A stretch of DNA of 64,000 nucleotides, taken from NCBI RefSeq assembly GCF_014191725.1, contig NZ_JACHWZ010000023.1, forward strand, positions 1 to 64,000, read 5' to 3'. Within the stretch, counting starts at the first letter, position 1. Each line of letters begins with the position of its first letter. Of the stretch, positions 38,490 to 48,422 are shown one piece after another. The notes under the pieces are model-generated. The model made no database searches. It had not been told where the DNA came from and saw only the letters and a list, made by a program, of their open reading frames with translations. The position numbers and the translations under genes are program-made. The stretch comes from Microbulbifer rhizosphaerae (GTDB lineage: Bacteria; Pseudomonadota; Gammaproteobacteria; Pseudomonadales; Cellvibrionaceae).

Positions 38490-40517
38490 GTGAAACTCCG
38501 CCGCCAACTCCTGTTCGTCAGTCTGGTCTCCCTGGCCCTGCCCTGGGCCGGCTGCCAGTACCTACGTCAGGTGGACAGTGCCCTGGCCCAGGGGCAGATG
38601 CAGGCACTCGAAGCCACCGCCAGCGCCGTGACCGCCAGGCTCGCCAGCGCGCCGCAACTGATCGCACCGGACCCGGAGCGCCAGGGGCGCCCCGCCGGGG
38701 CGCAGCTCTATTTGAATCCCCTATCCCAGGCACCGATCGTGGACGGCTACGGCGATGACTGGCGCCACTGGCGATTGCCACCCCGCACCCTGGCCGACGC
38801 CCATGGCGAGCCCCTGGCCCATATCACCCTCGGCCGCTTTGGCGAACGCATCTACCTGCTGCTCACCGTGCTGGACAGCACACCCAGCCACCACGATCCG
38901 CGCACCGGCCTGCTCGCCAGCGGCGACGCCGTCCAGCTGTATACAGCGACGAACCACTACACCCTGCCGGTGGCCAGCCAGGGCGCCGCCCACGCCCTAT
39001 GGCACAACTTCCGTCGCGGCACCCGCGAGCGCGAATTGCGACTGCGGGGCCGCTGGACCGCCTCCGCCGGCGGCTACCAGATGGAGTTGGCGCTTCCTTA
39101 CACCCTGACCGGCGGCGAGTTGGCGATCGTCGTCGAGGACCGCGACGCCAGCGACGGCGGTACCCCGCAGCGCAGCGCCGGCACACTGCCCGGAGACGGT
39201 CTGCCGGGCAAACTGGTACAACCCCTGGCCCCGCTGCAGGAGGAGCTGGAGCACTTCGCCCGCCCGCAGTTGCAACTGGCGGTGGTGGACGGTGAAGGCT
39301 TCCTGCTCGCCGCCGCCGGACAGGTGGAACCCGCAGTCGGTGCCGGCGGCGAAGAGCACTGGCTGCGCAACTGGATCTACCGGCGCCTGCTGGCGCGGGA
39401 AACCCTGCCCCCGGCTCCCGAAAGCGGACTGCCGCCATCCATGACCGAAAACCGCGCCGCGATCCGACAATGGTTCCGAGGCCCCCGGAACAGCCGTATT
39501 GGCGCGGTGAGCGTGCCGGTGATCACCCGCGCGGACGATATCGTCGAGCGCCCGCTGCTGGGCCGGGTGATCGCCATACAGTCCGGTGACGCCCTGCAAT
39601 CGCTGACCGGCTCCGCCGCCCACCGCCTGTGGCTGATCACCTGCGCCGCCGCGGGTACCGCGCTGCTGCTGTTGCTGGGCTACGCCAGCTGGCTGTCCTG
39701 GCGCATCCGCCGGCTGCACCGGGCGGCGCGCAACGCCGTGGATGCCAGCGGCAGGCTGCGCGGCGACTTTCCCCGCGCCCGCCTGGGAGATGAGATAGGA
39801 GCGCTGAACCGGGCCTTCGCCAGCCTGCTCGCGGAACTGGACCAGTATCACCAGTATCTGCGCACCCTGGCCGGCAAACTTTCCCACGAGTTGCGCACGC
39901 CCCTGGCGGTGGTGCGCTCGTCCCTGGACAACCTGACCGCAGGAGAACTGGACGGCGACAGCCGCCGCTACGCGGAGCGGGCCATGGAGGGAGGCGCGCG
40001 CCTGTCCGGGATACTCAACAGCCTCTCTGCCGCCAGCCACCTGGAGGCGAGCATCCAGCAGGCGGAGAAGGAAGATTTCGACCTGGCGGACCTGCTGGAG
40101 ATGCTGGTGCAGAGCTATACCGATGCCCAGCCGCAGCACCGCCTTGCCCTGGACAAACCCGCGGGAGAACTGCCCTGCCACGGCGCACCGGAGCTCCTGG
40201 CCCAACTGCTGGACAAGCTGGTGGACAACGCCTGCAGCTTCGCGCCGCCGGAAAGCGAAATACAACTGGCGCTGGTCCGGGAAAGCGGCAAATACCGCCT
40301 GTCGATCAGTAACGACGGGCCCCTCCTGCCAAAGGGCTTCTCCCACAAGCTGTTCGATTCACTGGTCTCGGTGCGCGACGACGGCGGCAGGGCCGGCCAC
40401 CTGGGACTGGGACTGCATATCGCCCGGCTGATCGCCGACTTCCACGGCGGCCGCCTGGGCGCCACGGACCGGGAAGACGGCAGTGGTGTGGTCTTCACCC
40501 TGGAGCTGCCGCGCTGA
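38490..40517 (+). CDS. pdsS: Histidine kinase of the dedicated sortase system (PdsS-like)
   Basis: 675-residue membrane kinase. TM1 about 8-26 (LLFVSLVSLALPWAGCQYL); a large periplasmic region about 27-378 with a CBM9/DOMON-like beta-sandwich at about 75-235 (IVDGYGDDWRHW, GDAVQLYT, GGYQMELALPYTL); TM2 about 380-402; HAMP; HisKA with H466 in LSHELRTPLAVVRSS; HATPase with VDNACSFAPP and LGLGLHIARL. This order fits the proteobacterial dedicated sortase system kinase (TIGR03785, from memory). GTG start with GGAAAG upstream. The sensor fold suggests a glycan or sugar ligand, which is inference. The sortase and its target, normally neighbours, are absent here. Confidence 0.85.
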   Translation: MKLRRQLLFVSLVSLALPWAGCQYLRQVDSALAQGQMQALEATASAVTARLASAPQLIAPDPERQGRPAGAQLYLNPLSQAPIVDGYGDDWRHWRLPPRTLADAHGEPLAHITLGRFGERIYLLLTVLDSTPSHHDPRTGLLASGDAVQLYTATNHYTLPVASQGAAHALWHNFRRGTRERELRLRGRWTASAGGYQMELALPYTLTGGELAIVVEDRDASDGGTPQRSAGTLPGDGLPGKLVQPLAPLQEELEHFARPQLQLAVVDGEGFLLAAAGQVEPAVGAGGEEHWLRNWIYRRLLARETLPPAPESGLPPSMTENRAAIRQWFRGPRNSRIGAVSVPVITRADDIVERPLLGRVIAIQSGDALQSLTGSAAHRLWLITCAAAGTALLLLLGYASWLSWRIRRLHRAARNAVDASGRLRGDFPRARLGDEIGALNRAFASLLAELDQYHQYLRTLAGKLSHELRTPLAVVRSSLDNLTAGELDGDSRRYAERAMEGGARLSGILNSLSAASHLEASIQQAEKEDFDLADLLEMLVQSYTDAQPQHRLALDKPAGELPCHGAPELLAQLLDKLVDNACSFAPPESEIQLALVRESGKYRLSISNDGPLLPKGFSHKLFDSLVSVRDDGGRAGHLGLGLHIARLIADFHGGRLGATDREDGSGVVFTLELPR

Positions 40518-40684
40518 CTTGCCTCCCCAAGGCCCCAGCCCCCATCCGGATAAGCTGTGGCGGTCCTGCTACCGGGGGCCATTCGCTCAACAGCCTCATC
40601 GGCAAATGTTTCACGAATGACCCCCGGCAGCAGGACCTTCGCATCAGGCTCCGGCGTTCTTTTTCGGGACCTGGCCCCCCATGG

Positions 40685-40712
40685 TTGACAAACGAACGGC
40701 CCTGGGGATAAT
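40685..40712 (+). promoter_or_regulatory. Sigma-70 promoter of rpsT
   Basis: TTGACA (40685-40690), 16-bp spacer, GATAAT (40707-40712), then a GC-rich discriminator (GTCGCGTCCCG). This is a near-consensus promoter with a leader of about 60 bases before rpsT. The GC-rich start region is typical of growth-rate and stringent control of ribosomal genes. Confidence 0.85.
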
Positions 40713-40778
40713 GTCGCGTCCCGATCGGGCCCCGGGCCCGCAGATACAGATTTCAGAGATTCCAGACAGGAGCAACCG

Positions 40779-41045
40779 GTGGCCAACTCACCCCAAGCGA
40801 AGAAACGCGCGCGCCAGAACGACAAGCGCCGCCAACACAACGCCAGCCTGCGCTCCATGGTGCGCACCTACATCAAAAAGGTAGTTGCGGCCATTGATGC
40901 AGGTGACGCGGAAAAAGCCAAAACAGCCTACGCGGAAGCGGTGCCGGTGATCGACCGCATGGCGGACAAAGGCATTATTCACAAGAATAAAGCCGCCCGT
41001 CACAAGAGCCGCCTGAACGCGCAGATCAAGGATCTGGCTGCGTAA
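40779..41045 (+). CDS. rpsT: 30S ribosomal protein S20
   Basis: 88 residues, the usual length; binds 16S rRNA early in 30S assembly. Sequence pattern [17 protein letters not shown] and [14 protein letters not shown] is characteristic. Start is GTG at 40779 with AGGAG 7 bases upstream; S20 genes often use a rare start codon because S20 represses its own translation. Own promoter upstream and a strong terminator downstream make it a single-gene unit. Confidence 0.97.
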   Translation: MANSPQAKKRARQNDKRRQHNASLRSMVRTYIKKVVAAIDAGDAEKAKTAYAEAVPVIDRMADKGIIHKNKAARHKSRLNAQIKDLAA

Positions 41046-41069
41046 TCGAGCGCTAGCGAATCAAATCGA

Positions 41070-41096
41070 AAGCCCCGCCATGTGCGGGGCTTTTTT
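41070..41096 (+). terminator. Intrinsic terminator of rpsT
   Basis: AAGCCCCGC (41070-41078), five-base loop, GCGGGGCTT then a run of T to 41096. It begins 24 bases after the rpsT stop. Confidence 0.92.
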
Positions 41097-41145
41097 GTTA
41101 TCAGCACGTAGGGTGGAATGAGCTCCGCCACTCACATGCCCCTGT

Positions 41146-41769
41146 TTACTTGAGGGCGACCTTTGCCCCGCCCTCGCCTGTTTCTCCGGAGTAGCGGGCC
41201 AGGAACTTCTCGTATTCCGGCACCATATGCTCCGCCCACCTCAATTGCTGCCGCATGATCGCTTCGGAAACATTCATTGCGACATGGATCTTGTCCGGGG
41301 AGACGAAGATTTCGGAGTAGACAAAATCCTGGATCTGGCTACTCAAGCTGTCAAAGTGTTTGTTGACGCTGTACAAATCAAAGGCGTCCTGCAACAGTTC
41401 GGGATCGACGGAATCCGCCAGGGCGCTGCGGGACAAGTACTCCCAAGAAGCAGAGTTCAAGTCGACAAACCAATAGCCGTGGAACCGCGGGAGCAGGTCG
41501 TTCATGCTTTTGCCAGCAGGGAGGTCCTCGCGCAGCTCACGGAACAGAGATAAACGCCGCTCCATCACTTCTCGGGCATCTTGCAAAGATTCGGCGTTGC
41601 CCGCCACTTCTTGTAACAGCCGCTCGGTGGCGATCCGCGCGGCTCGCTCCGCCACCATATCCTCGCGGATATTGTTCAACACCAGCGCCGCCAGCACACC
41701 GATCAGCACTACCAGGGTATCCACCAGCAGCCTGCGCCAGTCCCCCTCACGAATCGCGCTCAATTTCAT
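41146..41769 (-). CDS. Membrane-anchored protein of unknown function
   Basis: 207 residues, not recognised with certainty. Residues about 17-35 form one TM helix (LVDTLVVLIGVLAALVLNNI) followed by a charged helical region with RAARIATERLLQEV. A hydrophobic anchor followed by NNxxE/D and a helical body resembles the DUF6090-type proteins; this is a weak resemblance. The C-terminal part is helical and mostly polar. ATG at 41769 is chosen because AAAAAAGG then sits 6 bases away; an ATG two codons upstream would overlap that site. Downstream of the LysE-type gene on the same strand. Confidence 0.75.
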   Translation of the reverse strand: MKLSAIREGDWRRLLVDTLVVLIGVLAALVLNNIREDMVAERAARIATERLLQEVAGNAESLQDAREVMERRLSLFRELREDLPAGKSMNDLLPRFHGYWFVDLNSASWEYLSRSALADSVDPELLQDAFDLYSVNKHFDSLSSQIQDFVYSEIFVSPDKIHVAMNVSEAIMRQQLRWAEHMVPEYEKFLARYSGETGEGGAKVALK

Positions 41770-41789
41770 AGTCATCCTTTTTTATCGAA

Positions 41790-42425
41790 TCAGGCTCGCC
41801 GTTGCTCCGCCGCCAGCCGCACCGCCAGCCCGGCCAGCACAAAACCCATCACATAGCGCTGCACCGCCAGCCACAGGGGGTTGCGGGCAAACCAGCGGGA
41901 AACGCCCGCGGCCGAAAGTACGATCAACAGGTTCACGGAAAAACTCACAGAAATCTGCGTCAGGCCGAGCAGCAGCCCCTGCACAAACACTCCTCCTCGC
42001 TCCGGGTCGATAAACTGCGGAAAGATGGACAGGTAGAACACCGCGGCCTTGGGATTCAGCAGGTTGGTGAGGAAGCCCATGGCAAACAGCCGGGTCGGAG
42101 TATCAGGCGGCAGTTGCCTGGGGTCGAACGGCGAACGGGAACCCGGGCGCAATGCCTGCCAGGCCAACCACAACAGGTATGCGGCCCCGGCCCATTTCAG
42201 CAGCTCGTAGGCCAGCGGCACCGCCAGTAGCAGCGCGGTCAACCCCGCGGCGGCAGCGAGGATATGCACCAGAAATGCGGCGATCACCCCCAGCAGCGAA
42301 ATGAACCCGCCCCTCCTGCCCTGGCAAACCGCCCGGGAAACCAGGTAAATCATGTTCGGACCCGGCGTCAGCACCACCAGCAGCGCCGCGCCGGCGAATA
42401 CCAGCCATTCGGTTAGAGAAATCAT
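41790..42425 (-). CDS. LysE/RhtB-family amino acid exporter
   Basis: 211-residue inner-membrane protein with about six TM helices. The family signature LTPGPNMIYLVSRAV is in TM1, and GFLTNLLNPKAAVFYLS in the middle. These proteins export amino acids such as lysine, homoserine, threonine or leucine; the substrate cannot be told from sequence. ATG at 42425 with GGAGG 5 bases upstream. A REP composite separates it from proB. Confidence 0.9.
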   Translation of the reverse strand: MISLTEWLVFAGAALLVVLTPGPNMIYLVSRAVCQGRRGGFISLLGVIAAFLVHILAAAAGLTALLLAVPLAYELLKWAGAAYLLWLAWQALRPGSRSPFDPRQLPPDTPTRLFAMGFLTNLLNPKAAVFYLSIFPQFIDPERGGVFVQGLLLGLTQISVSFSVNLLIVLSAAGVSRWFARNPLWLAVQRYVMGFVLAGLAVRLAAEQRRA

Positions 42426-42458
42426 CGATGCCTCCGTTATCGCAGATTGCAAGAACCT

Positions 42459-42624
42459 GTAGGAGCGGCCGTTGGCCGCGATCAAATGGGCCAGGATAGC
42501 GGATTTGGGCAGCTTCAGTTGGCCAAAAGCCGAGGCACACAGATGTGCGAGTCATTCGCGAATCAGCGGGCCTGCGGCTCGCAATGCCGAGCTGGGGCTC
42601 GGCGTTCCCAGCGGCCGGTCCTAC
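42459..42624. repeat. Composite REP region: families B, C and A nested
   Basis: A family B unit (42459-42483, GTAGGAGCGGCCGTTGGCCG) is answered by a degenerate reverse unit at 42608-42624 (CAGCGGCCGGTCCTAC). Between them lie a degenerate family C element (42490-42540, GCGGATTTGGGCAGC...CCGAGGCACA-CAGA-TGTGCGAG) and a family A variant (42566-42609, GCGGGCCTGCGGCTCGC, GCCGAGCTGGGGCTCGGC, GTTCCCAG). The right end runs into the proB stop codon. Confidence 0.7.
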
Positions 42625-43754
42625 AGCAGGATCAGGTTGTCGCGGTGGATCAGTTCCTTGTCGTCGCGGTAGCCCAACAGCTCGGTGAATTTCTCCGACG
42701 GCTGGCCGAGAATTTTCCCGGCTTCTTGGCTGTCGTAATTCACCAGCCCGCGGGCGATTTCCTCGCCGGAACTGTTGCAGCAGGAGACCAGCTCTCCGCG
42801 GCGGAAGCGCCCCTCCACTCCGGTCACCCCCACCGCCAGCAGGCTTCTGCCGCCGGTGCGCAGCGCCGTCTCGGCGCCGGCGTCCAGGGTGAGCCTGCCG
42901 CGGACCTGCAATTGGCCGGCGAGCCAGCGTTTGCGCGCGGTGAGCGGGTCCGCCTCCGGCAACAGCAGCGTGCCCAACGGCTCGCCGCCGCACACGCGCT
43001 CGATAATATTTTCCGTGGCGCCGCCGGCGATTACCGTGCAGGCGCCGGAGCGCGCCGCCAACTGGGCCGCGCGCACCTTGGTGGTCATGCCGCCGCGGCC
43101 CAGACCGCTACGCGAGCCGCCGGCCATCGCCATCAGTTTGGGATCCGCCGCCGAGGCCTCGCGGATCAGTTCGGCGGCGGGGTTGTCCCGCGGGTCCTGG
43201 GTGAACAGGCCGCCGGCGTCGGTGAGGATCAGCAGTGCATCCGCCTCCACCAGGTTGGCCACCAGTGCCGCCAGGGTGTCGTTGTCGCCGAAACGTATCT
43301 CGTCGGTGACCACTGTGTCGTTTTCATTGATAACGGGCACGGCGCCCAGGGACAGCAGGGTGCGCAGGGTGCTGCGCGCGTTGAGATAGCGCGTGCGATT
43401 GGAGAGGTCGTCGTGGTCGAGCAGTATCTGCGCGGTGCGGCAGTCGAACTGGCCGAAGGCGTGCTCGTAGATCTGCACAAGGTGGCTCTGGCCGATGGCG
43501 GCGGCGGCCTGAAGCTGATGAATTGAATCCGGGCGGCGGCGCCAGCCGAGGCGATCCATGCCCGCGGCCACGGCGCCGGAGGAAACCAGCAGCACCTCGA
43601 TACCCCGTTCGCGCAGGGCGGCTATCTGCGCCACCCAGTTGAAGATGGCGGCGCGGTTGACACCACGGCCGTTGTCGGTGAGCAGGGCGCTGCCGATTTT
43701 GATGACCCAGCGTTTGCTGGCAGTGAGGCGCTGACGAGCGGATGCGGAACCCAT
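42621..43754 (-). CDS. proB: Glutamate 5-kinase
   Basis: First step of proline synthesis: phosphorylates glutamate. 377 residues. Amino acid kinase domain with [42 protein letters not shown] and [13 protein letters not shown]-terminal PUA domain about 285-365 ([19 protein letters not shown]). I use the ATG at 43754, preceded by GGGGGAAAA; a TTG seven codons upstream has no site. Feedback inhibition by proline is a family property. Downstream of obgE on the same strand, a conserved obgE-proB pair. Confidence 0.96.
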   Translation of the reverse strand: MGSASARQRLTASKRWVIKIGSALLTDNGRGVNRAAIFNWVAQIAALRERGIEVLLVSSGAVAAGMDRLGWRRRPDSIHQLQAAAAIGQSHLVQIYEHAFGQFDCRTAQILLDHDDLSNRTRYLNARSTLRTLLSLGAVPVINENDTVVTDEIRFGDNDTLAALVANLVEADALLILTDAGGLFTQDPRDNPAAELIREASAADPKLMAMAGGSRSGLGRGGMTTKVRAAQLAARSGACTVIAGGATENIIERVCGGEPLGTLLLPEADPLTARKRWLAGQLQVRGRLTLDAGAETALRTGGRSLLAVGVTGVEGRFRRGELVSCCNSSGEEIARGLVNYDSQEAGKILGQPSEKFTELLGYRDDKELIHRDNLILL

Positions 43755-43777
43755 TTTTCCCCCGAAACAATTCAACA

Positions 43778-43842
43778 GCGGGCCTTCGGCCCGCGTGCCG
43801 AGCTGGAGCCCTCAGCTCAAGGTAGACAACCCGGCGCTCCCG
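43778..43842. repeat. REP element, family A, with inserted bases
   Basis: GCGGGCCTTCGGCCCGC followed by GCCGAGCTGGAGCCCTC, an interruption of about 20 bases, then GGCGCTCCCGG. A diverged copy in which the second palindrome is disrupted. Lies between obgE and proB. Confidence 0.65.
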
Positions 43843-43855
43843 GCGGGGCCCCGTT

Positions 43856-45064
<1,209 letters not shown>

Positions 45065-45091
45065 TTAGTTTCGGGGCCCGGCGCCCGATAC

Positions 45092-45118
45092 AAAAAACCC
45101 CGCACTAGGCGGGGCTTT
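45092..45118 (-). terminator. Intrinsic terminator of rplU-rpmA
   Basis: On the minus strand AAAGCCCCGC, loop CTAGT, GCGGGGTTTTTT. It begins about 18 bases after the rpmA stop and is followed by T6. It separates the ribosomal protein pair from obgE. Confidence 0.88.
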
Positions 45119-45135
45119 CCAGGCTACGCAACCGC

Positions 45136-45393
45136 TCAGGCTGTTTCAATAGAAACGAACTTGCGGTTGTTGGGGCCCTTTACCTCAAACTTCACCACGC
45201 CGTCGGCGGTGGCGAACAGGGTGTGATCCTTGCCCATGCCTACGTTGACGCCAGCGTGGAACTTGGTCCCGCGCTGGCGAACGATAATGCTGCCCGCCGG
45301 TACGGACTGGCCGCCAAAGCGCTTCACGCCCAGGCGTTTACTTTCGGAATCGCGACCGTTGCGCGTACTACCGCCAGCTTTCTTGTGTGCCAT
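45136..45393 (-). CDS. rpmA: 50S ribosomal protein L27
   Basis: 85 residues, the family length, with the N-terminal [15 protein letters not shown] that reaches toward the peptidyl transferase centre, and [17 protein letters not shown] with GAGGAG upstream. Follows rplU by 17 bases. Confidence 0.98.
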   Translation of the reverse strand: MAHKKAGGSTRNGRDSESKRLGVKRFGGQSVPAGSIIVRQRGTKFHAGVNVGMGKDHTLFATADGVVKFEVKGPNNRKFVSIETA

Positions 45394-45410
45394 GAGTCGT
45401 TACTCCTCTC

Positions 45411-45722
45411 TTATGCTTTGATGCCAGTAATCTTGACTTCGGTGTACCACTGGCGGTGGCCCTGGCGCTTCATGGAGTGCTTGCGGCGGCGGAACTTGAT
45501 GATTCTCACCTTGTCGCCGCGGCCGTGGCTTACCACTTCGCCGGTCACTTTGGCGCCGCCAACCAGGGGCGCACCGATGTTGATGGTGTCGCCATCCACA
45601 ACCATCAGCACCTTGTCGAAATCGATGGTTTCGCCGGTGGCTACTTCCAGCTTCTCCAGGCGAAGCACTTCGCCCTCTTCTACGCGGTGCTGTTTGCCAC
45701 CGCTCTCGATAACAGCGTACAT
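45411..45722 (-). CDS. rplU: 50S ribosomal protein L21
   Basis: 103 residues exactly as in E. coli, starting [17 protein letters not shown] at the ATG at 45722; the open frame nine codons upstream is not needed. The conserved [16 protein letters not shown] end is present. First gene of rplU-rpmA, with a strong promoter at 45864-45892. Confidence 0.98.
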   Translation of the reverse strand: MYAVIESGGKQHRVEEGEVLRLEKLEVATGETIDFDKVLMVVDGDTINIGAPLVGGAKVTGEVVSHGRGDKVRIIKFRRRKHSMKRQGHRQWYTEVKITGIKA

Positions 45723-45863
45723 ATCTCTATGCTCCGATATGGACGACACGAAGCAGCGGGTAGGACCATTCAGTCACTGCTCCGCATTTCGGGAGCTTGC
45801 GCCGTGTGTTTTAGGAATTACCGCCACCGCGAGCCTAAAGGGCCCGGTTACAGCGGGGCGCAG

Positions 45864-45893
45864 ATTCTAATCAATTCGCCGGGTTGATACAAT
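45864..45893. promoter_or_regulatory. Overlapping divergent promoters for rplU and ispB
   Basis: Minus strand, towards rplU: TTGTAT (45892-45887), 17 bp, TAGAAT (45869-45864), then a GC-rich discriminator. Plus strand, towards ispB: extended -10 TGATACAAT with TACAAT at 45888-45893 and a weak TTCTAA 17 bp upstream (45865-45870). The -35 of one and the -10 of the other share five bases, so RNA polymerase can hold only one at a time. Confidence 0.7.
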
Positions 45894-45958
45894 AGCCGCC
45901 CTTCGCCACTCCGGAGCCACCGGACAGGCCCCTACAAAGCAGTATAAGGAATCCATGC

Positions 45959-46921
45959 ATGTTGCCTTTCCACCGGGTCGCCGCCGAGGATTTTACCGCG
46001 GTCAACCAGCTGATTATCGACCAACTGCACTCGGACGTTCCCCTGGTGGAAAACATCGGCCACTACCTGGTGGAGGCCGGCGGCAAGCGGCTGCGGCCGC
46101 TGCTGGTACTACTCTGCAGCCGCGCCACCGGCTACCGGGGCCGCGACCACATCAGCCTGGCGGCGATCATCGAGTTTATCCACACCGCCACCCTGCTGCA
46201 CGACGATGTGGTGGACGTCTCGGAGATGCGCCGCGGGCGCCTCACCGCCAATGCCAAGTGGGGCAATGCACCCAGCGTACTGGTGGGCGACTTCCTCTAT
46301 TCCCGCGCCTTCCAGATGATGGTAGCGCTGAAGGATATGGACATCATGGCCATTCTCTCAGACACCACCAACACTATCGCCGAGGGAGAGGTCCAGCAGT
46401 TGGTTAACGCCGGCAACCCGGAGGTGGGCGAAGACAACTACCTGACCGTGATTCATAAGAAGACCGGCGCCCTGTTCGAGGCAGCCTGCGAGGCCGCCGC
46501 GGTGCTGGCCGGCTGCCCGGGAGAGGAGCGCGCATCGCTCAAGTTCTACGGCCGCCACCTGGGCCTGGCCTTCCAACTGGTGGACGACGCACTGGACTAT
46601 CGCGGCGACCCTTCGGCCCTGGGCAAGAATGTGGGCGATGACCTGGCTGAAGGTAAACCCACGCTGCCGCTGATCCATACCATGGCCAACGGCAGCGCAG
46701 CGCAGGCAGCGTTGGTGCGCGAGGCGATCGAGCAGCGCAGCAGGGCCCGGCTGGCGGAGATTGTCGAGGCAATCGAGAGTTGCGGCGCGATAGATTACAC
46801 CCTGGAACAGGCGCGGGCGGCGGTGGGCAAGGCCCGGGAGTATCTGGCGTTTCTGCCGGAGGGGGAGCACAAGACCGCGCTACAGCAATTAGCGAGTTTT
46901 GCGGTGGAGAGAAGCGGGTAG
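45959..46921 (+). CDS. ispB: Octaprenyl diphosphate synthase
   Basis: Makes the ubiquinone side chain by adding isopentenyl units to farnesyl diphosphate. 320 residues. Both aspartate-rich motifs are present, LLHDDVVD and QLVDDALDYRGD, along with GGKRLRPLL and GKPTLPLI. Chain length cannot be read with certainty; octaprenyl or nonaprenyl is typical. ATG at 45959 with AAGGA 8 bases upstream. Divergent from rplU as in Pseudomonas and E. coli. Uses the products of IspH. Confidence 0.95.
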   Translation: MLPFHRVAAEDFTAVNQLIIDQLHSDVPLVENIGHYLVEAGGKRLRPLLVLLCSRATGYRGRDHISLAAIIEFIHTATLLHDDVVDVSEMRRGRLTANAKWGNAPSVLVGDFLYSRAFQMMVALKDMDIMAILSDTTNTIAEGEVQQLVNAGNPEVGEDNYLTVIHKKTGALFEAACEAAAVLAGCPGEERASLKFYGRHLGLAFQLVDDALDYRGDPSALGKNVGDDLAEGKPTLPLIHTMANGSAAQAALVREAIEQRSRARLAEIVEAIESCGAIDYTLEQARAAVGKAREYLAFLPEGEHKTALQQLASFAVERSG

Positions 46922-46927
46922 GCGGCC

Positions 46928-47026
46928 CCCGGGACCGCGGAGCTCCAGCTCCGCTTCGCGTCTTTCATTTTTTCACTTTAGCGGGCCTGTGGCCCGCAAG
47001 CGGAGCTGGAGCTCCGCGGTCCCAGG
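46928..47026. repeat. Head-to-head pair of family A REPs
   Basis: A reverse unit (46928-46954, CCCGGGACCGCGGAGCTCCA plus GCTCCGC) and a forward unit (46981-47026, GCGGGCCTGTGGCCCGC then GCGGAGCTGGAGCTCCGC and GGTCCCAGG) with 26 AT-richer bases between. This is a BIME-like arrangement between the convergent ispB and the manB-like gene. Confidence 0.85.
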
Positions 47027-47036
47027 AACGCCAAGA

Positions 47037-48422
47037 TTAACCGCGGATCAGGTTCAGCAGTTCCTCGGTCTTCTCCCGCATCAACAGTTCGTTCCCGCGC
47101 GACTCCACATTCAAGCGCACCACCGGCTCGGTGTTGGACATACGCAGATTGAAGCGCCAGTCGGCAAAGGCCACGCTGAGACCGTCCACATACTCGACGC
47201 TCTCGGCGTCGGGCCCGTACTTCTCTTCCGCCGCCTTCAGCAGCGCCGCCGGGTCTTCCACCTTGGAATTGATTTCACCGGAACAGGGGAAGGCGGCCAT
47301 ACGCTCGCCCACCAACTGGGACAGAGGCATACCGCTGCGGCTGACCAGCTCCGCCACCAGCAGCCAGGGGATCATACCGCTGTCGCAATAGGCGAAGTCC
47401 CGGAAGTAGTGATGCGCGCTCATCTCACCGCCGTAGATGGCGTCCTCCGCGCGCATGCGCTCCTTGATAAAGGCGTGTCCGGTCTTGCTCTGTATCGGCA
47501 CGCCGCCGGCGGATTCGACGATATCCCGGGTGTTCCACACCAGGCGCGGGTCGTGCACTATTTTCGCCTTTTCGCTGTGGGCATCTTTTGCGCCAGAGTA
47601 CTTGGCCAGGAAGGCCGCCGCCAGCAAGCCGACCACGTAATAGCCCTCGATAAAGGAGCCGCTCTCATCGAAAAAGAAGCAGCGGTCGAAATCACCATCC
47701 CAGGCGATGCCGAAGTCGGCGCCGCTCGCACACACCGCCTGCGCGGTGGAAGCGCGGTTTTCCGGCAGCAGCGGGTTGGGAATGCCGTTGGGGAAGCTGC
47801 CATCCGGCTGATGGTGAACGCGCACGAATTCAAACGGCAGGTGTGGGGCCAGGGCGTCCACCACCGTGCCGGCGCCGCCGTTGCCGGCATTGACCACCAG
47901 TTTGAGCGGCTTTAGCCGGGCCACGTCCACATAGCCGAGCAGGTGTTTGACGAAATCCGCGCGGTGTTCGTAGCGCTGCAGCTCGCCACGCTTCTCCACC
48001 GGGCCGAAGTCGTTTTCCTCAGCCAACCGCTTGATGTCCAGCAGGCCGGTATCGCCGCTGATCGGGCGGCTGCCGGCGCGCACGAATTTCATGCCGTTGT
48101 AGTCCATCGGGTTGTGGCTGGCTGTCACACAGATACCGCCGTCGAAGCCACCTTGAGATCTCCCGTGGAAGGTAGCGAAGTAGACCTCCTCGGTGCCACA
48201 CTGGCCGATATGGAACACATCGGCGCCGGCGTCGCGCAGGCCCTCGACCAGGGCGTCGGTGAGTTCGCCGCTGGTAAGGCGGATATCGTGCCCCACTACC
48301 ACCCGGCGCGCGCCCAGAAACTGGGCGAAGGCGCGGCCCACGCGGTATGCGATATCGGTATTCAGTTCGTCGGGCACACGACCGCGCAGGTCATAGGCCT
48401 TGAAACAGGTCAGCTCTGTCAC
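47037..48422 (-). CDS. manB: Phosphomannomutase (ManB/CpsG type)
   Basis: Interconverts mannose-6-phosphate and mannose-1-phosphate for GDP-mannose synthesis; some relatives also act on glucose phosphates. 461 residues. Phosphoserine loop [13 protein letters not shown], Mg-binding DGDFDRCFF, sugar-binding [13 protein letters not shown] and the phosphate loop [14 protein letters not shown]. Begins [13 protein letters not shown] as in E. coli CpsG. Start is GTG at 48422, directly after the galU stop, with GGAG upstream, so it is coupled to galU. Works with manC at 54.3-55.7 kb. Confidence 0.93.
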   Translation of the reverse strand: MTELTCFKAYDLRGRVPDELNTDIAYRVGRAFAQFLGARRVVVGHDIRLTSGELTDALVEGLRDAGADVFHIGQCGTEEVYFATFHGRSQGGFDGGICVTASHNPMDYNGMKFVRAGSRPISGDTGLLDIKRLAEENDFGPVEKRGELQRYEHRADFVKHLLGYVDVARLKPLKLVVNAGNGGAGTVVDALAPHLPFEFVRVHHQPDGSFPNGIPNPLLPENRASTAQAVCASGADFGIAWDGDFDRCFFFDESGSFIEGYYVVGLLAAAFLAKYSGAKDAHSEKAKIVHDPRLVWNTRDIVESAGGVPIQSKTGHAFIKERMRAEDAIYGGEMSAHHYFRDFAYCDSGMIPWLLVAELVSRSGMPLSQLVGERMAAFPCSGEINSKVEDPAALLKAAEEKYGPDAESVEYVDGLSVAFADWRFNLRMSNTEPVVRLNVESRGNELLMREKTEELLNLIRG

